DNA of 35,409 nt from an uncultured Bacteroidales bacterium (GTDB lineage: Bacteria; Bacteroidota; Bacteroidia; Bacteroidales; FEN-979): assembly GCA_903885595.1 (NCBI GenBank), contig CAISJJ010000146.1, positions 1 through 35,409 on the forward strand, given 5' to 3'. This document shows, one piece after another, positions 24,669 through 32,635 of the stretch. The notes under the pieces are model-generated. The model searched no databases. It saw only the letters and a list, made by a program, of their open reading frames with translations, and was not told the origin of the DNA. Every line of letters begins with the position of its first letter. Positions within the stretch are counted from its first letter, which is position 1. A program made the position numbers and the translations under genes.

Positions 24669-25205
24669 ATGGATACCGAGGTCGAACTGGTTTCAAAATG
24701 CCTCAACCACGAACTTGCAGCCCAAACCGAGCTTTACAATTTATTTGCATCCAAGATGTACGGTATTTGTTTAAGGTACGCCGGCAATAAAATGGAGGCG
24801 GAGGATATCATGCAAAATGGCTTCCTTCGCGTGTTTAATAGTCTTCATCAATTTCATTTCAATGGCTCTCTCGAAGGATGGGTGAAGAGAACAATAATTA
24901 ACGCTGCAGTAAACTTTTGTAAGCACAATACCAGGTACTTCCATGAAACCGACTTAAATGAAGGTCTCGCGGAAGCAACTTTTTCGGAAGATGCGTTGTC
25001 TATATTAACAACAAAGGAACTACTCGCAATGATTCAGGATCTTCCGCCAGGACGCCGGACAGTATTCAACCTGAATATAATTGAGGGTTATGACCACAAA
25101 GAAATAGGGGTGATGCTTGGCATTTCAGAAGTAACATCGAGAACTCAGCTGCACCGAGCAAAAGCTTCCATCAGGAAACGGTTACAGGAATTAGAGAAAG
25201 TGTGA
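24669..25205 (+). CDS. ECF-type RNA polymerase sigma factor
   Basis: 178 residues from ATG 24669; an upstream extension of the frame overlaps the tetR gene and looks non-coding. Region 2 has YAGNKMEAEDIMQNGFLRVF and the aromatic promoter-melting segment FHFNGSLEGWVKRTIINAA. Region 4 has LPPGRRTVFNLNIIEGYDHK and a helix-turn-helix EIGVMLGISEVTSRTQLHRA. Regions 1 and 3 are missing, as in ECF factors. It would redirect RNA polymerase in response to an envelope or nutrient signal, most likely controlled by the single-pass membrane protein encoded 15 bases downstream. Confidence 0.94.
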   Translation: MDTEVELVSKCLNHELAAQTELYNLFASKMYGICLRYAGNKMEAEDIMQNGFLRVFNSLHQFHFNGSLEGWVKRTIINAAVNFCKHNTRYFHETDLNEGLAEATFSEDALSILTTKELLAMIQDLPPGRRTVFNLNIIEGYDHKEIGVMLGISEVTSRTQLHRAKASIRKRLQELEKV

Positions 25206-25220
25206 AACATTGACCATTGA

Positions 25221-25814
25221 ATGATCATGGAAAATCCGGACAGTATAGGACAAAAATTTAAATCATCCTTTTCGGAATTCGAACAGGCGCCATCTGCCCA
25301 TGTATGGGATAATCTTCGGAATAAGCTGCACCCTGAGCCGGAACCCGGAACTTCATGGTTGCGTAAAACCGGGTCATACTTGTTCCCGGAGCGTCAGATG
25401 CAGCGGTATATTGCTTTCGCCGCGGCTGCAGTCATTCTTGCCCTTGCAGTTGTTTACATCGCCTCCGTTGATCAGCATGAAATTTACGGACATGCATACG
25501 CCGGAGAAGTTCGTTTGTGCCGCGGGATTGCTGTTTTATTCCGGGTCGGCGATAAAGCCATGCCATGGGACACTCTGAAGCATTGTAATTCAGCTATAAT
25601 TGACGACAACGGCTTTTATAAATTTTCGAAGGTAGAACCAGGAATTTACCTGTTGCGGATTTCTCCTGAAGAAAGGTCCGAAAACTTAAAAACTTTTCTG
25701 CCATCCTGGTTTGATCAGCATGAAAATCCCGACTCATCGCATACCATTATCATAACGGCGGAGGATGTCAGGGCAGATGTCCATTTAATGTCCAGATCTG
25801 AAACAGGAAAATAG
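25221..25814 (+). CDS. putative anti-sigma factor: cytosolic helix, one TM segment, carboxypeptidase-regulatory-like extracytoplasmic domain
   Basis: 197 residues (a second ATG at 25227 is equally possible). The N-terminal SSFSEFEQAPSAHVWDNLRN resembles the short 'F---E--P---VW--I---L' segment of Bacteroidota anti-sigma-like proteins. One membrane helix (YIAFAAAAVILALAVVYIAS) follows at about 62-82. The outer part has IYGHAYAGEVRLCRGIAVLF and DNGFYKFSKVEPGIYLLRI, the pattern of a carboxypeptidase regulatory-like/Cna-B beta-sandwich. No zinc-binding His-Cys-Cys motif is seen. Its position directly after an ECF sigma gene supports the anti-sigma role, but function is inferred. Confidence 0.65.
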   Translation: MIMENPDSIGQKFKSSFSEFEQAPSAHVWDNLRNKLHPEPEPGTSWLRKTGSYLFPERQMQRYIAFAAAAVILALAVVYIASVDQHEIYGHAYAGEVRLCRGIAVLFRVGDKAMPWDTLKHCNSAIIDDNGFYKFSKVEPGIYLLRISPEERSENLKTFLPSWFDQHENPDSSHTIIITAEDVRADVHLMSRSETGK

Positions 25815-25825
25815 CAGGTTGCTGA

Positions 25826-26272
25826 TTAATTATCTTCAGCAAACCATTCGGCATAGGAATTTTCAGTTTCGCGCAAACGCATGCTGTGAAGTCTGACCCC
25901 TGAGGGTAATAATGCAGCTATTCGATTGGCAAAATCGAGAAGAAAATTTTCACTGGTTGGCTGATAAGGAACAACAACGACATTGGTAAATGGTTCCCCT
26001 GATTTCTCAAGATCCAGATATGGCGCTTCGGAGTTAAGTAATAGCGCATGATCATAAGGGTCAACGATCTGTTTTTTAATAATTTTTTTCAGATCACCAA
26101 AATCCATCACCATGCCCAGTTTTGCAGATGTACGGTCGGAAATCGGGGTACCGATTATCGTAACTGACAACTGGTAAGAGTGACCATGAACATTCCTGCA
26201 TGGTCCATCATAACCCTTCAGTGCATGGGCTGCCTCAAAGCTGAATTCTTTTGTTACCCTGATCTGGTTCAT
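25826..26272 (-). CDS. queD: 6-carboxy-5,6,7,8-tetrahydropterin synthase / PTPS-like (QueD family)
   Basis: 148 residues. The family converts dihydroneopterin triphosphate to 6-carboxytetrahydropterin, early in queuosine and 7-deazaguanine synthesis. Zinc ligands are visible: His16 in FEAAHALKG and His29, His31 in NVHGHSYQ. Cys25 in GPCRNVHGH is the expected catalytic cysteine. DPYDHALLLN and RLRET-like LRETENSYAEW near the C-terminus also match. A pyruvoyl-tetrahydropterin synthase role cannot be ruled out, but no other queuosine gene is nearby. A -7 box lies at 26290-26297. It is tail-to-tail with the anti-sigma gene, 11 bases apart. Confidence 0.9.
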   Translation of the reverse strand: MNQIRVTKEFSFEAAHALKGYDGPCRNVHGHSYQLSVTIIGTPISDRTSAKLGMVMDFGDLKKIIKKQIVDPYDHALLLNSEAPYLDLEKSGEPFTNVVVVPYQPTSENFLLDFANRIAALLPSGVRLHSMRLRETENSYAEWFAEDN

Positions 26273-26289
26273 GGAGGATAAATAAGCGG

Positions 26290-26297
26290 CAAAGATA
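26290..26297 (-). promoter_or_regulatory. -7 box of a putative queD promoter
   Basis: Minus-strand TATCTTTG followed by CCGC matches TAnnTTTG, 18 bases before the ATG. It separates queD from the tryptophanase operon that ends just upstream at 26327. No matching -33 element. Confidence 0.5.
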
Positions 26298-26326
26298 CAT
26301 AAAAACTATAGCTCGGATAAAATCAA

Positions 26327-26887
26327 TCAGATGATCCCAAGATGAGTCAGAACCACGTTCACACCAATGGCAATGAGTACCAGTCCCCCGGTAAATTCAG
26401 CCCATCGGGCAGGGATAAAGGTTGTTTTTTCTCCCAATTTGGCTCCGATGACGGAAACAATGAAGGTGACAAGTGAAATGATAACCACTGCTGTTAAAAT
26501 GTTTACCCTGATGAACCCAAATCCCACACCGGTAATTAACGCGTCGATACTCGTAGCGATTGAAAGTGTTATTAAAAGAGTGAGATTTCGAATGTCAAGT
26601 GCTTTTTTTTGATTTCCGGCAGAGAATGATTGCCAAACCATTTTAAGTCCGATGAAGGCCAGGATGACGAAGGCAATCCAATGATCTACAGGTTCAATCT
26701 GAGACTGAATGCTGTTGCCGACCAACCAACCGATCAGCGGCATGATCCCCTGGAATAAACCAAACAGAAAGGCCATTTTAACCACATCATACCATGTTAG
26801 TTTCCGGCAGGAGCCAAAACTAAGCGATACTGCAAAGCAGTCCATTGACAGGCCTAACGCGATGAAGAAAATTTCTGTAAAATTCAA
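26327..26887 (-). CDS. mntP: MntP-family putative manganese efflux pump
   Basis: 186 residues, six hydrophobic helices. MntP exports Mn2+. Typical acidic helix motifs are LSMDCFAVSLSFG (Asp16) and IATSIDALITGVGFGF. The start codon is TTG at 26887, which overlaps the TGA stop of the upstream msrC gene (TTGA), and the resulting N-terminus MNFTEIFFIALGLSMD fits the family exactly; no ATG would give this N-terminus. Translational coupling to msrC is therefore likely. It is the last gene of the tnaA-msrC-mntP operon. Confidence 0.93.
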   Translation of the reverse strand: MNFTEIFFIALGLSMDCFAVSLSFGSCRKLTWYDVVKMAFLFGLFQGIMPLIGWLVGNSIQSQIEPVDHWIAFVILAFIGLKMVWQSFSAGNQKKALDIRNLTLLITLSIATSIDALITGVGFGFIRVNILTAVVIISLVTFIVSVIGAKLGEKTTFIPARWAEFTGGLVLIAIGVNVVLTHLGII

Positions 26888-27345
26888 AGGCAGATCAGGT
26901 TAACAATTTTTTCCAGCCATTCGGCATCCGTTGAGTCAAATGAATTAAGGAATTCACTATCCACATCAAGAACCCCGCAAATCTCGCCGGACGGATTTTT
27001 TACCGGAACCACAACTTCAGAGCGGGAGCGCGAATCACATGCAATATGTCCCGGAAATTGATGAACATCGGGGACCACCATGGTTTTCTGCTGATCGATA
27101 GCGGCCCAGCAAACACCTTTATGTTTTTCTAAAACCTGGCATGCCAATGGCCCCTGGTACATTTTTACAAGGAGTTCCCCTGATTTCAGAAAATAAAAGC
27201 CAGTCCAGAAGAAATACTCCATTTTGTGATGGAGAACAGCCACAATGGTGGCCATTCTGGCATCCGTATCCGTTGATTTTTTGGTCAGGGCTTCCAGCTG
27301 TTCATACAAACGCTGGTACCGGGCTTGTTTTTTCAGAGTTTCCAT
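26884..27345 (-). CDS. msrC: free methionine-(R)-sulfoxide reductase, GAF-domain type (fRMsr)
   Basis: 153 residues, one GAF domain. The enzyme reduces free methionine-(R)-sulfoxide. The three cysteines lie at 69, 79 and 103; their spacing (10 and 24) is the same as Cys84, Cys94 and Cys118 of E. coli fRMsr. The surrounding sequences GVCWAAIDQQKTMVVPDVHQ and FPGHIACDSRSRSEVVVPV are family signatures. It lies 6 bases after tryptophanase and overlaps mntP by 4 bases. Confidence 0.95.
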   Translation of the reverse strand: METLKKQARYQRLYEQLEALTKKSTDTDARMATIVAVLHHKMEYFFWTGFYFLKSGELLVKMYQGPLACQVLEKHKGVCWAAIDQQKTMVVPDVHQFPGHIACDSRSRSEVVVPVKNPSGEICGVLDVDSEFLNSFDSTDAEWLEKIVNLICL

Positions 27346-27351
27346 CGGTGC

Positions 27352-28725
27352 TCAGGCAAGATCGAGGGCAACGGTAAAGTGCCTCATGATCGGGGCTTCG
27401 TCTACTATTTTCAATCCTTTGCGAATGGTATCACGGCGGTCGTAAATGTTTTTCAATGCAACCGCAACAACATCCATATGGTTATAAGTGTACACCCTGC
27501 GAGGAATTGCCAGCCGCATCAGTTCCAGCACAGGATAACGGTTTTCCCTCGAAACCGGGTCACGGTCGGCTAGCAGGGCGCCAATTTCAACCCCGCGAAT
27601 ACCAGCCTCCAGGTATAATTCAACTGCAAGGGTCTGTGCCTGGAATTCTTCTTTTGCCAGGTTAGGAAGGAAGCGTTTGGCATCTACAAAAACAGCATGA
27701 CCACCGATAGGTTGCTGTACCGGAATCCCGAAATCCATCAGGCGCTGGCCGAGATATCCCACTTGTCGTATCCGGGTCTCCAGGTATTCAAATTCAGTTC
27801 CCTCGTAAAGCCCTTGCGCCAGGGCATTCATGTCACGTCCCGACATTCCGCCATAGGTGATATATCCTTCAAACATGATGTTGAACATACTTGCTTTGGC
27901 ATGCAGCTCTTTGCTTCGCATTGCAATAAAACCGCCCATGTTTACAATGGCATCCTTCTTGGCACTCATGGTCATCACATCGGCGCAGGAAAACATTTCA
28001 CGGACAATGTAGCGGATTGATTTATCCTTGAATCCATCCTCGCGTAACTTGATGAAGTATGCATTTTCAGCAAAACGGGCGGAATCAAAAATGACAATCT
28101 TACCGTATTTATCAGCAAGTTGCCTGACCATCTTCAGGTTTTCTATCGAAACAGGTTGTCCACCCGATGAATTGCAGGTAACCGTTACAATGATAAAAGG
28201 AATCTTGTCGGAATGTGATTTCAGGATGTTTTCCAGTTTCAGGGGATCGAGATTGCCTTTGAAGGGATGGGAAAGGGTTGTATCGAACGCTTCATCAATG
28301 GTACAATCAACAGGGACAGCTTTGCGGAATTCAATATGCCCTTTGGTTGTATCGAAATGTGTATTTCCCGGGATAATGTCACCCTCCTTGATCAGGACTG
28401 AAAACAAGACATTTTCGGCAGCACGGCCCTGATGTGTGGGTAAAAAATGGTCAAAACCGAGTACTTCGCTGATCGCATTTTTCATTTTATAATAGGAGGA
28501 TGCGCCTGCGTAACTCTCATCACCCAGCATCATTTCCGACCATTGTTTGTCACTCATTGCCCCTGTCCCCGAATCGGTAAGCAGATCGATAAAAACCTGG
28601 TCGCTTTTCAGCCTGAAGAGGTTGTACCCGGCATCTCTGATCCAGGTCTCACGTTCTTCACGGCTGCTTTTGCGGATCGGCTCCACCATTTTTATTTTGT
28701 AGGACTCGGCAAAGGGTAACTCCAT
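27352..28725 (-). CDS. tnaA: tryptophanase (tryptophan indole-lyase)
   Basis: 457 residues from ATG 28725; the frame extends to 28806 but that part overlaps the promoter box and lacks family similarity. The PLP enzyme splits tryptophan to indole, pyruvate and ammonia. MSAKKDAIVNMGG holds the PLP lysine (Lys257). Tyrosine phenol-lyase is the close alternative: Asp125 in HFDTTKGH corresponds to Asp137 of E. coli TnaA (Thr124 in the phenol-lyase), and the segment AGIRGVEIGALL has Ile where the phenol-lyase has substrate-binding Arg381. Both favour tryptophanase. I see no TnaC-like leader peptide. It is first in the tnaA-msrC-mntP operon. Confidence 0.9.
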   Translation of the reverse strand: MELPFAESYKIKMVEPIRKSSREERETWIRDAGYNLFRLKSDQVFIDLLTDSGTGAMSDKQWSEMMLGDESYAGASSYYKMKNAISEVLGFDHFLPTHQGRAAENVLFSVLIKEGDIIPGNTHFDTTKGHIEFRKAVPVDCTIDEAFDTTLSHPFKGNLDPLKLENILKSHSDKIPFIIVTVTCNSSGGQPVSIENLKMVRQLADKYGKIVIFDSARFAENAYFIKLREDGFKDKSIRYIVREMFSCADVMTMSAKKDAIVNMGGFIAMRSKELHAKASMFNIMFEGYITYGGMSGRDMNALAQGLYEGTEFEYLETRIRQVGYLGQRLMDFGIPVQQPIGGHAVFVDAKRFLPNLAKEEFQAQTLAVELYLEAGIRGVEIGALLADRDPVSRENRYPVLELMRLAIPRRVYTYNHMDVVAVALKNIYDRRDTIRKGLKIVDEAPIMRHFTVALDLA

Positions 28726-28749
28726 GATGCAAAGGTTAGAAGGTTGCAG

Positions 28750-28757
28750 CAAAGGTA
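28750..28757 (-). promoter_or_regulatory. -7 box of a putative tnaA operon promoter
   Basis: Minus-strand TACCTTTG followed by CTGCAACC matches TAnnTTTG. The leader would be about 20 bases, too short for a regulatory leader peptide. The -33 region is an A/T run without a proper TTTG. Confidence 0.55.
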
Positions 28758-28790
28758 GGATTTTTTTTAAAACAATTTTTTTCGTGACCA

Positions 28791-28822
28791 CTTGTCTGTT
28801 TGCCAAAAATCACGTAGGTTTG
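28791..28822 (+). promoter_or_regulatory. putative promoter of the ptb-permease-buk operon
   Basis: CTTG at 28791-28794, a 20-base spacer and TAGGTTTG at 28815-28822 match the -33/-7 consensus with one mismatch. Transcription would start near 28828, leaving about 140 bases before the ATG. That leader (28828-28970) is purine-rich, then AT-rich (ends TTTTTAATTTTTAATTAAATC); I see no riboswitch or ORF in it. The -7 boxes of this promoter and the tnaA promoter are 57 bases apart. Confidence 0.6.
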
Positions 28823-28970
28823 TTCCCAAAGAAACACTTGTGAATGCTTTAACAGGCAGGCGGGTGGAAAGATGAAAAGGTAGTGAGATAATTGAGGTAA
28901 TGAAATGATAAAGTAACAAGATTACCAGAATACAAAACAATTCGTAATTTTTAATTTTTAATTAAATCAT

Positions 28971-29897
28971 ATGACTACAACAACTGGATCGAACGGAAGC
29001 ACGTGTCTGACAAAGCTTACCGATTTGAATTCGCTGGCAACAAAATCAGGAAAAAAGAAACTGGCCGTTGCCGTTGCGCATGACGAACACTGCCTGGAAG
29101 CAATTTGTGCTGTTGACAGAATGGGACTGGTTGAGGCCATCCTTGTCGGAAATGAAAAGAAAATTCATGAAATCGCCGGTAAACTCAACCTCGATGTGAG
29201 TGCCATGAAGATAATCAATGAAGAGGTGGATGCAAATTCGGTCAAAATTGCCGTAAAGATGGTTCGAAATAAGGAGGCAGATATCCTGATGAAGGGAAAT
29301 GTTCCTACGGCAGTTTTCCTTCGCGGTGTTCTTGACAAGGAAAATGGCTTGCGAAAAGGTGATGTTCTGTCCCATTTCGCCCTGTTCGAAATTCCGACCT
29401 ATCATAAGTTATTGGGACTGACGGATGCTGCCATGATTCCTGCGCCCGATTTTAAAACAAAGGTAGCGCTGACGACCAATGCTGTTGAGTTTATGAATAA
29501 GCTTGGGTATACAAAACCAAAGGTTGCAGTGCTTGCCGCTGTTGAAATGGTTAACGAAGCCATGCCGGCCACACTGGAGGCCGCTATGCTGTCGAAAATG
29601 AGTCAGCGCGGACAAATTAGAAACTGCATTATTGACGGTCCGCTTGCTTACGATAATGCCGTAAGTGCAGCCAGCGCCAAACATAAAGGCATTGTTAGTG
29701 ATGTGGCTGGCGATGCCGATCTGCTCATCGTACCCGATATTGAAGCAGGGAACATTTTGTACAAAGCCTTCGGTTTTTCTGCTAACGCCAAACTTGCGGC
29801 TGTTGTTTTGGGTGCCGCTGCTCCGATTGTGCTGACTTCACGTTCAGACACCGAAGAGTCAAAACAGGCCAGCATCGTAATGGCAGCAGCTATTTAG
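28971..29897 (+). CDS. ptb: phosphate butyryltransferase (phosphate acyltransferase)
   Basis: 308 residues. Converts butyryl-CoA (or branched acyl-CoA) and phosphate to acyl phosphate. Family segments include VAVAHDEHCLEAI, ADILMKGNVPTAVFLRGVL, LSHFALFEIPTYHK and GDADLLIVPDIEAGNILYKA, the last being typical of the PTA/PTB fold. The downstream butyrate kinase, separated only by a permease, supports Ptb over acetyl-phosphate synthesis. The chain length is not readable and could include isobutyryl or isovaleryl substrates. Confidence 0.92.
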   Translation: MTTTTGSNGSTCLTKLTDLNSLATKSGKKKLAVAVAHDEHCLEAICAVDRMGLVEAILVGNEKKIHEIAGKLNLDVSAMKIINEEVDANSVKIAVKMVRNKEADILMKGNVPTAVFLRGVLDKENGLRKGDVLSHFALFEIPTYHKLLGLTDAAMIPAPDFKTKVALTTNAVEFMNKLGYTKPKVAVLAAVEMVNEAMPATLEAAMLSKMSQRGQIRNCIIDGPLAYDNAVSAASAKHKGIVSDVAGDADLLIVPDIEAGNILYKAFGFSANAKLAAVVLGAAAPIVLTSRSDTEESKQASIVMAAAI

Positions 29898-29921
29898 CAC
29901 TTACTTCATTAAATTCTGATT

Positions 29922-31460
29922 ATGGGCAACAACCTGTTTCTGACAAAGTCCCTCACCGATTTACTTCAGGAGGCAAAAGACAATAAATCTGGCTTAAAGA
30001 AGACATTGACCGGGCTGAATTTGACAACGCTGGGGATCGGGGCGATTATCGGAGCAGGTATTTTTGTTCTTACAGGGCAGGCCGCAGCACAATATGCCGG
30101 GCCTGCAATTGTGATTTCGTTTATCATATCAGGGATTGCCTGTGCATTTGCCGGACTGTGTTATGCTGAATTTGCTTCGATGATCCCCATATCCGGAAGC
30201 GCTTACACCTATTCCTATGCTACACTTGGTGAATTCCTGGCCTGGATTATAGGCTGGGACCTGATCCTGGAGTACCTTTTTGCTGCATCGACAGTCTCGG
30301 TAGGCTGGTCGGGTTATGTTGTCAGTTTTCTGAAGGATTTTGGAATATTCATTCCAACGGCGCTCACTGCAGCAACAGGATCCGTGTTGATTGAAGTTCC
30401 AAATATTGGATGGCAGGAGTTAACCAAAAATCTCAGTACGAGTTTATTGGCGCAGGGTGTGAATGTGGACGCCTTACCGCATGTCACCGCCATTATCAAC
30501 CTGCCGGCGATGTTCATCATAGCTGCACTCACGGTGTTGCTGATCATCGGGATCAGAGAATCTGCCAATTTCAACAATATCATGGTGATTGTCAAAGTTG
30601 CAGTAATCATCTTGTTCATCGCTATCGGAATTGCCTTCGTCCAGGCAGGGAACTGGCATCCGTTCATACCAAAAAACACGGGAGAATGGGGCCATTTTGG
30701 ATGGAGCGGTATACTGAGGGGAGCAGGAGTGATTTTCTTCGCCTATATCGGATTTGATGCGGTATCAACAGCTGCCCAGGAGGCAAAAAACCCGCAGAGG
30801 GATATGCCCATCGGGATATTGGGATCCCTCAGTGTGTCTACCGTCCTCTATATCCTGGTCGCCATAGTTCTGACAGGGATCGTCAGCTATACCACACTGA
30901 ATGTTTCTGATCCTGTGGCAGTGGGCGTTGATGCCATGGGCAAGGGGATGTTCTGGCTGAGACCTATTGTAAAAATTGCTGCGATTGCCGGGTTGAGTTC
31001 TGTTATACTGGTCATGCTCCTGGGGCAACCACGCATTTTCTATGCTATGTCAAAAGACGGGCTTCTTCCGCCGGTATTTTCAAAGGTTCATCCCCGATTC
31101 AAAACCCCATATGTCAGTACTATTTTGACAGGGTTGGTGGCAATTGTTCTTGCAGGCGTGCTGCCGATCAGTATTCTTGGGGAACTTGTTTCCATTGGTA
31201 CGTTACTTGCGTTCGCCATCGTTTGTGTCAGTATAATCGTATTGAGAAAAACAAGACCTGATCTTGAGCGCCCGTTCCGGACCCCATGGGTCCCCCTGAT
31301 TCCCATCCTGGGAGCCTTGATCTGTTTTATCCAGATGGCCGCTTTGCCCATGGATACCTGGGCCCGGCTCATTATATGGATGGCGATAGGGTTTGTGATA
31401 TACTTCGCCTATGGCATACGGCACAGTAAGCAACGAAAATTAAACAACACACCAAAATAA
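29922..31460 (+). CDS. APC-superfamily amino-acid permease (CAT-like)
   Basis: 512 residues with about 12-13 membrane helices. The first helix TLGIGAIIGAGIFVLTGQAA is the glycine-rich substrate-binding segment of APC transporters; IPISGSAYTYSYATLGEFLA and FFAYIGFDAVSTAAQEAKNP are also characteristic of the cationic amino-acid transporter (YfnA-like) branch. Such permeases import amino acids across the inner membrane; specificity is not readable. Its position between ptb and buk, 24 and 9 bases away, indicates one operon and suggests it feeds the fermented amino acid. Confidence 0.92.
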   Translation: MGNNLFLTKSLTDLLQEAKDNKSGLKKTLTGLNLTTLGIGAIIGAGIFVLTGQAAAQYAGPAIVISFIISGIACAFAGLCYAEFASMIPISGSAYTYSYATLGEFLAWIIGWDLILEYLFAASTVSVGWSGYVVSFLKDFGIFIPTALTAATGSVLIEVPNIGWQELTKNLSTSLLAQGVNVDALPHVTAIINLPAMFIIAALTVLLIIGIRESANFNNIMVIVKVAVIILFIAIGIAFVQAGNWHPFIPKNTGEWGHFGWSGILRGAGVIFFAYIGFDAVSTAAQEAKNPQRDMPIGILGSLSVSTVLYILVAIVLTGIVSYTTLNVSDPVAVGVDAMGKGMFWLRPIVKIAAIAGLSSVILVMLLGQPRIFYAMSKDGLLPPVFSKVHPRFKTPYVSTILTGLVAIVLAGVLPISILGELVSIGTLLAFAIVCVSIIVLRKTRPDLERPFRTPWVPLIPILGALICFIQMAALPMDTWARLIIWMAIGFVIYFAYGIRHSKQRKLNNTPK

Positions 31461-31469
31461 GGTTAACGA

Positions 31470-32546
31470 ATGAAAGATATAAGGGTTCTGGCAATTAATC
31501 CCGGATCAACATCCACAAAGATTGCCGTGTACCAGAACACGGAACCTATCTTTTTGAAGAATATCAAGCACACCACGGAAGAACTTGCTCCTTTTACAAA
31601 AATAACAGATCAGTTCCAGTTCCGCAAAGAGATCATCCTGAGGCAGTTGAAAGAGGCTGATATCAACATCTCAGAACTTCAGGCAGTGGTTGGCCGCGGT
31701 GGGCTGCTTAAACCTATTCCTTCGGGTATCTATTTGGTGAATGAGGCAATGACCGCAGATCTGAAAAACAGTCCGCTGGGCGAACATGCCAGTAATCTCG
31801 GAGGATTGATTGCCAGCGATCTGGTGAAATCTATGCCCAATGCTGATGCGTATATTGTTGATCCTATTGTTGTTGATGAGTTTGACGATATTGCAAGAAT
31901 CTCCGGGCACCCGCTGTTGGCAAGAATTTCTATATTTCATGCACTAAATCAGAAAGCGGTTGCCCGTGAATATGCCAAATCAATCCGGCGCAAATACGAG
32001 GATTTGAATCTGATCGTAGTTCACCTTGGAGGAGGGATTACTATTGGGGCGCATCAGAGAGGAAGGGTGATCGATGTAAACCAGGGTCTTGACGGAGAAG
32101 GCCCGTTTAGTCCTGAACGTTCGGGAACATTGCCGGTTATGGATCTTGTAAGACTTTGCTTCAGCGGAAAATACTCCCAGAAAGAAGTACAGAAGATGGT
32201 GAAAGGTGAGGGTGGACTTGTTGCCTACCTGGGCACCAACAATGCCTACGATGTCGAAAAGATGGTGGATGCTGGTGATGCAAATGCCGAGCTGATCTAC
32301 CATGCCATGGCTTACCAGGTCGCAAAATATGTCGGGGAGATGTATACGGTGCTTAAATGCGAGGTAGATGCCATCCTCATTACGGGCGGTATAGCCTATG
32401 ATAAGGGATTTGTAAACTGGATCCAGGAACGCATTTATAAACTGGCCCCCATCCATATTTATCCCGGCGAAGATGAAATGAAAGCGCTGGCAATCAACGG
32501 GTTGATGGCCGTGCGTGGAGAACTGGAGGTGAAGGAATACCAATAG
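31470..32546 (+). CDS. buk: butyrate kinase (acetokinase family)
   Basis: 358 residues. Transfers phosphate from butyryl phosphate to ADP. The acetokinase-fold motifs are present: LAINPGSTSTKIAV at the N-terminus, VVHLGGGITIGAH, DGEGPFSPERSG and ITGGIAYDKGFV. The length and ERSG segment favour butyrate kinase over acetate kinase (about 400 residues). Works with the ptb product to give ATP and a short or branched fatty acid. Confidence 0.95.
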   Translation: MKDIRVLAINPGSTSTKIAVYQNTEPIFLKNIKHTTEELAPFTKITDQFQFRKEIILRQLKEADINISELQAVVGRGGLLKPIPSGIYLVNEAMTADLKNSPLGEHASNLGGLIASDLVKSMPNADAYIVDPIVVDEFDDIARISGHPLLARISIFHALNQKAVAREYAKSIRRKYEDLNLIVVHLGGGITIGAHQRGRVIDVNQGLDGEGPFSPERSGTLPVMDLVRLCFSGKYSQKEVQKMVKGEGGLVAYLGTNNAYDVEKMVDAGDANAELIYHAMAYQVAKYVGEMYTVLKCEVDAILITGGIAYDKGFVNWIQERIYKLAPIHIYPGEDEMKALAINGLMAVRGELEVKEYQ

Positions 32547-32635
32547 GAAAATCATCGTTTGTTAACAGGGTTATAGCTAAACCTGAACGATAATATCAAT
32601 ATTTGATCTGATCACTGAAATCAAAATTTCTTCAG

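Noticed and set aside
27352..28725. Tyrosine phenol-lyase rather than tryptophanase
   Set aside because: The discriminating positions are Asp (not Thr) in HFDTTKGH and Ile (not Arg) in VEIG; both are tryptophanase-type.
28826..28970. Riboswitch or leader peptide in the ptb 5' leader
   Set aside because: The leader is low-complexity, purine-rich then AT-rich, with no stable stem set or credible short ORF that I could recognise.
32567..32588. Hairpin after buk as a terminator
   Set aside because: CAGGGTT/AAACCTG has a mismatch in a 7-bp stem and no T-tract after it.
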